From contig OZ004581.1 of NCBI GenBank assembly GCA_963924555.1, forward strand, positions 1,116,001-1,180,000: DNA of 64,000 bases, in the 5' to 3' direction. Source of the DNA: Crambe crambe. Taxonomy: Eukaryota; Porifera; Demospongiae; Poecilosclerida; Crambeidae. Position numbers and translations under genes: made by a program. Under the pieces are notes generated by a model. That model was not told where the DNA came from. It saw only the letters and a program-made list of their open reading frames with translations, and searched no databases. Positions 45,000 through 53,800 of this stretch are shown in pieces. Every line of letters starts with the position of its first letter. Positions within the stretch are counted from its first letter, which is position 1.

Positions 45000-45590
45000 A
45001 TGCAAATGCCGTGCAAAAATTTTAAGATGTTGCATGACTTAAGGGGGTTGAAACCCACGGAAATAAATATTTCGTTGAACTTCTAGGCCTCATACTGCCT
45101 TCATACATGCCCCCAGAACCTTTTTTTTTTTTACCACCAAAATGCAGCTTTTTTTAAAGAGTCTATTAAATCCCCCCAAGTCCAACCATGACCGAGATAG
45201 CAATATTTTGGAAAATTGTACAGCTGATATCTCAAAATATATACATTTATAATACATGCCAAACACTACACAATGTATGAGGGAATTCAACATAATTATG
45301 GTTGGAAGCTACTCAAGTGCCACTGGTACATATGTAAACAGCTGAGGGAAGTACATTGTGTAGTGTTTGGCATGTGGTTATATTTTGAGATTATCAGGCA
45401 AACAAATTTTTGCTATCTCGGTCATGGTTGGACTTAGGAATAGACCATTGGAAAGCTCTTTAAAAAAGCATTTTGGTGCCGGTGTCGCGTAAATTTAGGG
45501 ACCCCATAAATTTGGGGACCCCCGACCCCAAAATTATCGTAAAATCAGGGTCCCCCCTGTAAAATTAGGGACCCCATGCATGCTCACCGC
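45000..45590. repeat. Foldback element with TAGGGACCCC/GGTGTC end
   Basis: Arms about 45,130-45,275 and 45,340-45,480 pair (outer ACCACCAAAATGC / GCATTTTGGTGCC; inner TCCAACCATGACCGAGATAG / CTATCTCGGTCATGGTTGGA). 45,000-45,110 matches 49,440-49,550 in reverse complement. 45,480-45,590 holds GGACCCC repeats related to the ends of the 46,501 and 49,031 repeats. Confidence 0.7.
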
Positions 45591-45845
45591 GCGCCCATTC
45601 ACGCATGCGTATGCCAACTTTGAAAGCTGACAAACTATATAGCCCTAAGAAAAAAGTGCAAGTTTTTCATGCTGAAGGAGGCTGATCTGTACTGGTGGGC
45701 TAACTGGGGCATAATAGTTGTAAACTCTAGTCTACTATAATAAAGCAATAATATTAAACAACAGTTGCATGCAGCTAGCCTTGTCTTATAATAATATTAT
45801 ATATATTATGTAGCTAGCTATGAGCCCTTAGGCTTATATTGATCA

Positions 45846-45976
<131 letters not shown>

Positions 45977-46500
45977 TTAATAAAGTCATGAGACCCTGGT
46001 GCATTAACAACCCATGAATTGGTGCACAACTAACATTTCCATTGCCCTATAACTATGAGGGTAGAGTTTATAGTCATGTGCAGGGCATTTATGTCTAACC
46101 TACAGGCGATTATATGACTTTATTTGAGTAGGTAAGGCAAATTCTTGAGCTAAATCCAAGGCTTGTGGCAGGTTGAAGATGCTGCAACTATTAATGATGA
46201 TATATCCGCACCGAACCAATGTAAAAAATATTATTGGCCTGGTTATATATTTCAACCTATGTAGCTATAATAGCTATCGTGGCTAAGCAATTCATTTGTA
46301 TTAAAGTTTTCCACAGGTTGGAACACGTCAACGTAGATTCATGAATAATTTTATTGTAGAAAGAATGATCTTGTTTATAAGCCTGTTCAATATTAGAAGA
46401 AGGATTTAATGAGGACAAAACTGCCTTACTGGCAAGTGGCGGACTAATGCAGTTGGTACTAAGTTTCTCAGGGAAAGTTTCCAAATATGAAAGGATTACA

Positions 46501-46872
46501 GCCCACTTCACTAGCAGTGGGCATTCTGGATTTGACATTCAGAGAAGGGAGTGCCTGAATGTGTATGGCTCTCACTGGATAACTATAGCTAGCTGGTGGT
46601 AGTTCTCCTGAGGACTGTCATAGCCTTCCTAATCGGTGTGCCCATGTACCACAAGATTTCTGGAAGAACAAAAAAGAAAAAATGGTGTAATACGTATGTG
46701 TGCTAGCTAGCTATAGCTACAGATAAAAAAAATCATTAATATCGATAAATTGTCCATATCAGGGGGTCCCCAAAATTATTGAGGAATCCCCATATTTATG
46801 ATTAATTTGGGCATGGGGATCCCCAAAATTACTTAAAAATGGGTATGGGGGTCCCCATTTTTACATGACACC
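46501..46872 (+). repeat. Direct repeat flanking the DBH-like gene, copy 1
   Basis: Starts AGCCCACTTCACTAGCAGTG and ends GTCCCCATTTTTACATGACACC. The partner is at 49,031-49,433. It contains GGGGGTCCCCAAAATTA words in both orientations. An adjoining minus-strand frame (46,257-46,538, 93 codons) runs into the repeat and is not recognised. Confidence 0.88.
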
Positions 46873-47033
46873 GGTACTGCACATTGGGGGGTGTCACTAT
46901 AGAGATGTTAATGGCGCACTAAAGATTTTAAAGAAAGAGAATAAAATTAATAGCTATAGCGTTTGCATGCATCCTTTTACATATACCACAAGGTGAAATC
47001 CTGTTCCTGTGGTTGCAGGACTACATTGCTTAC

Positions 47034-47158
47034 ACTTTCTGCTCGGCATATTTCCACAGCTGGACTACTCAACAATAAATCTTGCAGTTTCCGCGCTATC
47101 TCAGGGTTCCCCTTCCAATTCAGTCTTGAGAGAGCAAAGCCTGCACGGATTTCATCTC
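47034..47158 (-). pseudogene. Second copy of DBH/MOXD1-like C-terminal exon
   Basis: Between an acceptor-like TACTTACTAG and a donor GTAAGC the minus strand reads GFALSRLNWKGNPEIARKL and SSPAVEICRAES. This aligns with GQALTDLNWEGNPLLATTL and SKVAGYCRTEN of the exon at 47,783-47,601. It lies only 164 bp beyond the stop of the main copy and is followed by a short frame and stop. It is either a remnant of a tandem second gene or a duplicated terminal exon. Confidence 0.6.
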
Positions 47159-47321
47159 TAGTAAGTAAAATTGCATCACTCTTGATATTAAAATAAGTAA
47201 CGCTAGCTTGTGTGCATTATATTTAATAGTAATAATTATTGCACTCATCAGCTCAGCATCTATTAATAGTTAAGCTATAATAATAATCAATGTTTTTAAT
47301 TGTCAGTTTTACAGCAATTTT

Positions 47322-48998
47322 TTACATTGCCATGAAGAAACTCAAGACAAGTAGGAAGACACCAATGGCAAGGTTGATCTCTGTCTGAGGTATGGCAGCA
47401 GCAGTCCCCACTCTAGCACAGCAGTTTTCAGGTTGAGAACTACGACACTTATTTGGAGCCTCATAGGGACACTTGGTTGTGGGGAGACTTACATTTGTTG
47501 TCAAAAAACGTCCCTGTGAAGAAGAAAAAAATTACTTGAGGGAACAGTATCCCCGAATAGGGGAACAGGTATCATTAATTACAACAGATTATTAGCTCAC
47601 ATTTTCAGTACGGCAGTATCCAGCAACTTTACTATTCAGAATTGAATTTTGTAGAGTAGTAGCCAATAGAGGATTGCCTTCCCAATTTAGGTCCGTCAAT
47701 GCCTGACCAGGATTTGTAAGAAACAGTTGAGCAGCACTCGGATTCAGAATTCCAACGGAAGTGTTGAAGAACCAATCCACGACCTATGTACATATGATAC
47801 CCGGGCCTCAAAATCAAATTTGGGATTTGATGTATTTGTATAGCCACTCACCAGCTAGATGAGTGTGCAAAAAGTCTCCAAACACTCGAATTCCTTCTTC
47901 AGGGAGGAACTGCAACATAACAATATCAGAGTACTCTCTATGACTATGTAGGGGTGGCAGGTCAGAGTAATTATTCAAATGCAGTAGAGGCCATTTCAGG
48001 TGCTTCAAAATCTAATCAGTTTAAGAATTACTGGTATGGACAGCCAGCTGATTTCCGAAAAAATAAATGGCTAGCTAAAGGATTAAATTGAAGATGCTTC
48101 TAGCGAGTCAGTACGTCGATCGTAAATTTTAGCTATGAACAAACCTTTTTAAATGCTCACTTGTTAAAATCTGAAGTTAATTTTTGTTAGGATAATGACA
48201 TACTTTTTTAGTGCAGGATGCAGCACACACTCCTGCAATGGTGTAGTTTCTTATGTGAGGTGGAACAATCATGGCTGGATTTACAGCATGACCTATCGAA
48301 AGCCCTCCAGCTCTATGAACAGGCTCCTCTAACGTGTAGTAAAATCTCAGACCAGAGTTATCCACAACACCTATAATATGGAGTCAGAAGATGTCTTGTG
48401 TTATGTAATGGATGCATGCATGTCACCTTAGACACAGGCTTCTTTATCAGGCTACTGCATGACTACTTACCAACATCATTGTTAGGATTGTCATAGTGCA
48501 GCTGAAGCACTACAAACTGTTCTTGTCCTATTCCTCCCACAGGGTAAGCAATTCCGTTTGGGTAAATGAAATCCTGTGTTTTATATAAGAGACATGCTTA
48601 TTCCAATCTCACATGTGCAACTGCAATCTAATTAGTTGCACATAATTAGATTATTTAGCTATACAGCAGATAATTTTAATTTTCATTATTCATAACTTAC
48701 TTCTCCACCAACTGCCCAGGCTGTGATGGAATGTATCACATTACCATACATCGACATTTTTGCTTTGCATGTGTACTGCATACAATACACAATGTCATGT
48801 GAGACTTTGATTGTGGCTTACATTGGAGGCTATGGTTTCAAAGAATGGTTCACCATCTAGAGAAGTAACATCCACATTGGGGTCTCCTCCAACGAGGTTA
48901 ATGGTCCTTGAGCCTTTGTAGTTGTGGACCATAGCATCACTCCCAGAGGGATCACTAGGGTCAGTAAGACTGAAGCTCCACACCACACGATCACTGGA
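47322..48998 (-). pseudogene. DBH/MOXD1-like copper monooxygenase, exon-depleted
   Basis: Family: ascorbate-dependent type II copper monooxygenases with an N-terminal DOMON domain. Exons: 48,998-48,822 (end of DOMON, VVWSFSLTDP), about 48,779-48,700 (YTCKA...AWAVGGE), 48,573-48,471 (VVLQLHYDNPNND), 48,370-48,204 (VDNSGLRFYYT), 47,909-47,852 (FGDFLHTHLAG, copper-site H-x-H), 47,783-47,601 and 47,513-47,322. The last ends with Cys pairs and a hydrophobic tail (INLAIGVFLLVLSFFMAM), suggesting a membrane or lipid anchor. The signal peptide, most of DOMON, the first copper-site His pair and most of the second copper domain are missing. In exon 47,783 the phase-compatible frame starts RGLVLQHFR as in the family, but the C-terminal homology is in another frame. 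Hence probably a pseudogene. Confidence 0.75.
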
Positions 48999-49030
48999 TG
49001 ACTACATCATAAATCATTTTCATACACACA

Positions 49031-49433
49031 ATTAGCCCACTTCACTAGCAGTGGGCATTCTGGATTTGACATTCAGAGAAGGGAGTGCCTGAATGTGTAT
49101 GGCTCTCACTGGATAACTATAGCTAGCTGGTGGTAGTTCTCCTGAGGACTGTCATAGCCTTCCTAATCGGTGTGCCCATGTACCACAAGATTTCTGGAAG
49201 AACAAAAAAGAAAAAATGGATTGGTATTGTAATACGTATGTGTGCTAGCTAGCTATAGCTACAGATAAAAAAATCATTAATATCGATAAATTGTCCATAT
49301 CAGGGGGTCCCCAAAATTATTGAGGGATCCCCATATTTATGATTAATTTGGGCATGGGGATCCCCAAAATTACTTAAAAATGGGGATGGGGGTCCACATT
49401 TTGTGGGGGTCCCCATTTTTACTTGACACCGGG
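49031..49433 (+). repeat. Direct repeat flanking the DBH-like gene, copy 2
   Basis: Near-identical to 46,501-46,872, ending GTCCCCATTTTTACTTGACACC. It starts about 30 bp upstream of the first preserved DBH-like exon, so the missing 5' exons end at this repeat. Confidence 0.88.
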
Positions 49434-49439
49434 TTAAAA

Positions 49440-49980
49440 AAAGGCATGTATGAAGGCGGTATGAAGCCTAGAAGTTCAATGAAATATTTTCGAAAATCAC
49501 CAAAGCTGTGGGTACCAACTCCCTCAAGTCATGCAACATTTTAAGTAAAATTAACTCCTAATCCACCACTGTCAGCGGCACTGAGTGCAGTAGCTAAGAC
49601 TCTCTGATACCTGGCAGTGCAACGATCGAGGGAACTGCACCTCAATCATGGGATCCTGCTAGCTATGGGCCAACACTAACCTTCCATGCAAAACACATCA
49701 ATCACTTACAGTCATGAAAAATTAAGTAGCTAAATTGGGGAAGATGAGCTGTTGGGTGGGTACTTCCGCTTTGGTGTCTACCATCTGACTTATATACCTC
49801 ACAGCTAACTTTGTTTTATTGATTCTCCATTGGATTCTTTCTGTTAGCTAATTTGAAATCAATTCACAATCAGGAGATAACAAAAATATATTTAATATTG
49901 AAGGTACAAAAAAATAACAAATCTTCCTTCAATTCTCAACACAAAAATTAATTTCAGTTAGTAGTCATGTAGCTGGCAAT
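49440..49980. other. No gene seen
   Basis: 49,440-49,550 is the inverted partner of 45,000-45,110. The remainder is AT-rich; 49,565-49,625 shares a GCGGCACTGAGTGCAGT word with 24,362. Confidence 0.45.
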
Positions 49981-50001
49981 GTTAATAGCCTTGTTATAAG
50001 C

Positions 50002-50316
50002 TCATTTTTGACGACATACAGATGAAATGACATTGTTGAATTTGTGCAGCCCAGCCATTTCACACGATTTTTCGCCGCGAGACACTGATGGATCTGATTC
50101 TTGCACGGCCACAACAGAACCAGAAGTAGCGGTAATTTCTTCGACGGTCACATTAATGCTGCTGCAGCTGCACTTGCACTCTGCATCCATCTTGTAGACA
50201 TGGGAGGTAGCTTTTGATGAATTGGACTTTGCATGCGCAAAGTGACAGTGATAAACATCCCCGTTGCTAGCAACGAATACTTTAACTGCAGCTGCTGCAC
50301 TCCGTAGGGAGTCCAT
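50002..50316 (-). CDS. Small Cys/Ser-rich ORF family, copy 7 (open)
   Basis: 104 codons, starting MDSLRSAAAAVKVFVASNGD. Blocks: DVYHCHFAHAKSNSS, SHVYKMDAECKCSCSS, VTVEEITATSG, VAVQESDPSVSRGEK, CEMAGLHKF. It is the most diverged open member. It keeps family length and block order with three-base indels relative to copy 4, as expected if protein sequence has been under constraint at some time. Two strong hairpins lie directly upstream of the start (50,331-50,388 and 50,412-50,486). It is followed on the same strand by nothing recognisable until 46.9 kb. Confidence 0.5.
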   Translation of the reverse strand: MDSLRSAAAAVKVFVASNGDVYHCHFAHAKSNSSKATSHVYKMDAECKCSCSSINVTVEEITATSGSVVAVQESDPSVSRGEKSCEMAGLHKFNNVISSVCRQK

Positions 50317-50330
50317 TGTGAGCTTTCCTA

Positions 50331-50486
50331 GTTTTGTGGCCTACGCCCACGAATAATAATAGTCATGCGTGGGCGTAGGCCACAAAACTGTTACTAAATA
50401 TATGTACCATGACCATGACCTCTCAAATCTGTTACTAAATACTATACTGTACATTATAGTATTTAGTAACAGATTTGATAGGTCAT
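50331..50486. repeat. Two adjacent perfect or near-perfect hairpins
   Basis: First: arms 50,331-50,351 / 50,368-50,388 (21 bp perfect, GTTTTGTGGCCTACG... with its complement) and a 16-nt loop. Second: arms about 50,412-50,446 / 50,454-50,486 (about 33 bp, TCTGTTACTAAATACTATA core). Both lie 15-170 bp upstream of the 50,002-50,316 ORF start. Confidence 0.88.
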
Positions 50487-50803
50487 GAATAATAATAGTT
50501 GTGAACAATCATGCGTGTGTATGTGTACGTGCATCGCAATGACCGCTTGTGATTTTTGGTTTGTCAATAATTCATCTATAATAATAATTATTATTATTTA
50601 TCCATAATATTATAGGATCTTGTGTCCTGCACAGCATGGATTTTATAGCCTACCCTTTACCTTTCTTTTCTTGGGGGCAAAAAGGAAGGCAAAGGGTCGA
50701 CTATATCACAGGGTGAGGACCTTGTCCCTACGGTAGTCTGACAGACGATAAATTGTATTAACAAAAATTCATATTCATATACACAATGAACTACAGCTAG
50801 CAG

Positions 50804-53800
50804 TTAAGGTGGGAGTGGCAGTCCTCTAGGGTCCAGGCGAATCCCATGCTCCGTTGACTGCATACATATAAGAATGATAAAAGTGGTATCATGGAGATTG
50901 ATGGTCTAATTGAGAAAGTTCTGTAACGAGTGATTGAATAGTGGCACAAGTAAGGAAACTAGAACAAGGTTTAACTCTTAAAGTGCAGGTATACAGCTAC
51001 TGACATACCAGCATGTTTATGGCCTGCTTCAGACTCTCCCTCTCTTCCTTGATGGTGTGCAGCTCTGCCTGAGCTCTCTCTCTGTCCGACCTCTCAATTT
51101 GAAAGTCCTCTTTGTAGGTTGCCACCTTCAGAATTCAGAAAATACCAGCTAAATTGCTATCACTATTACATACAAGATAATGTAAAACTAGAAAGCATGT
51201 TTTAATAAAAATTGAAGGTATAAAGCTTGCTTAACTTGAAGCTTGCTTAGCTACCTTCAATTAATATAATATACTTTCAATACAATACATCAACAAAGGA
51301 AGAAGTATTTCTGCTATTTCAATGTAACTAGTTACCTAATTTTTATTAGTATAGGTAATCACATGCTTTTGAGTGCAATTTGGGTATAATTGCATGAGAA
51401 ACTGTCTACAAGGAGAAATTTTAGACAGTTTTGAGGAAAAACAAAAACTTTAAGGATGCATAAGACCATTGCTCGAAAAATCATTGCCCAAATCATAACA
51501 CATGAAAAACCAAAACAAAAACAGCAAAAACGATTACTACAACCGCGCTGAGGGTTAATCACAACATACATTTCAGTGGCACTCTTGAAACTGACTTAGC
51601 CAATAGGTAAATGAATGCATTCTCCGTGCAGTATAATAATATTATTGATGTACGTACCTGCACTTCAAGCATCTCTATTTTTGACTTCAGATCAAAATTC
51701 TGCCCTCGTAAATTATTGACTTCTGTTCTGGACTGATCATGCTGTAAAACGAACATAACAAACTAACTGAAATTGTGTCATCTTTTCAATGGTACCTCAG
51801 ATTTGTCTAAAGTCTATTTCCATTCACATGATACCTTGATCATTCACATATTTCTTAACCAAATTTCAGAGAGAGAGAGTGGATAATCAGCTCTCTGTTG
51901 ATGCATCAAACTAAAACTTTGGAAAAGAATTGAGTAAGTTATAGCAGTTATAGTGAATGATCAAAAGTGTACCATCCCATCCTGAATAAGGGACACAACA
52001 ATTAGTATAAACACACTAGTTACTGTGCTGGAAAGTTGGCAGCATGTTAGTCTCAAGTGTAGTCAATATACAGTATGTTGCAAGTTGGTTGTCCAGTGTA
52101 AGATGCAAAATCTAATCAAACTGTGTAAGCTTGAGGCTGTTCCTTGGCTTTTCCTCAATAGATGCACGGTTTTATTGCACATCCCAAGTGGAGCCTTGTT
52201 CGGGAAGGGCTGCAGGTTTGGACAATCAACTTGCAATTCACTGTAGTATACTTTCATCAGTGACATGTTTTCTATAAACAACATGGCTTCAATGAAAATT
52301 ATAGTACGCCTGTAGCATGTTTACATTCCAGTACAATAGTACTTAGGGAAGTGAGACTATGACATCAAGTGTATAGTATTTATATGTACATATATACTTT
52401 ATGATTGGGCATCTCCATAATATTATTGTTCTTATTACCTGCATAGCCCCTCCCCATAAGGGCTGCTGTTGGTGATGTTGCAGCTGGTATTCCAGTTGAT
52501 CATTCTTCCTCCTAGACTCGTCCAGTTGCCTGCGTATGTCGGTCACATGACGACTCAGCTGTTCCACCTGCGCCTGCAGCGCCATTTCAGCTGCTGTACT
52601 CGTACCTGAATCCTACATGATAGAGTGAAGAAAGAATAAGAAAAGGGATCCTTCTCTGAATGGACAAGTTGGGAGCATCAATATTGTGTCCATTATATTG
52701 AAAGTGTCCTTTATTAAGAGGTTGTCCTTTATTAAGAGGTTATCCTTCATTAAGAAGCTTTTATCCTTTACTTAGAGGTCGTCCTTTATTAAGAAGTTGC
52801 CCTGTATTCCTTTACTTAGAGGTTGTCCTTCATTAAGAAGTTGTCCTTTATTAAGAAGTTAAGAGGTTGTCCTTTTATTCGAGTGTCAAGGTTTCAGTGG
52901 ATATGGTATCACTGAGTGGTGCTGTACTAGTGCGTACTCATACTAATAGGTTCCACAGATATATTTTAATACATGTCACCAATGTTTGTCTCCTCTAACA
53001 TGGAGACAATTTGGGAGTTATTTAGGCTTTCTTGAGAGAGTTGGAAGAAGAAGAGGAAGAAATTGAAGAGAGATACTACAGTATTTTGATGGAATGGATA
53101 GAGAGAGGCAAAGGGCATGCCACTTTCCAGCATTTGTGTGAAGCTCTTAGTAGTTTTAATGAGAATGTAGCACTAAAAGATAGACTAGACAGTGAACTGA
53201 TATAGTGATAAGCTCTATTGAAGGTTCCACAGATGCTTTAATACATGTCACCAATGTTGTCTCATCTAACAATGTTTGTCTCATCTAACATAGAATGTTT
53301 AATACATGTCACCAATGTTTGTCTCATCTAACATGGAAAATTTGGGAGTTATTTAGGCTTTCTTGAGAGAGTTGGAAGAAGAAGAGGAAGAAATTGAAGA
53401 GAGATACTACAGTATTTTGATGGAATGGATAGAGAGAGGCAGAGGGCATGCCATTTTTCAGCATTTGTGTGAAGCTCTTAGTCGTTTTAATACTAAAAGA
53501 TAGACTAGACAGTGAACTGATATAGTGATGATAAGCTCTATTGAAGATGCTTTAATACATGCCACCAATGTTTGTCTCCTCTAATATGGAGACAATTTGG
53601 GAGTTATTTAGGACTGGATGAAACTTTCTTGAGAGAGCTGGAAGAAGAAGGGGATGAAATAGAAGAGAGATCCACATACTCTTGACCATGAATGTATTGG
53701 ATGAGTCACCTATCCACAGCTAAAGTTACATTATGGCAGTGTAGAGTGACTTAGTCTTAGTCTATTTGCATACTGAACCCCAATCCCTGCCCTTGCCCTC

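Noticed and set aside
44841..45086. 81-codon plus-strand frame (KGHKTPKATATLQSV...)
   Set aside because: Its 3' part lies in the repeat shared with 49,440-49,550; no family recognised.
46257..46538. 93-codon minus-strand frame next to the DBH-flanking repeat
   Set aside because: Codon pattern is plausible, but it overlaps the repeat and has no recognised motif; not part of the DBH-like gene, which ends upstream at 47,322.
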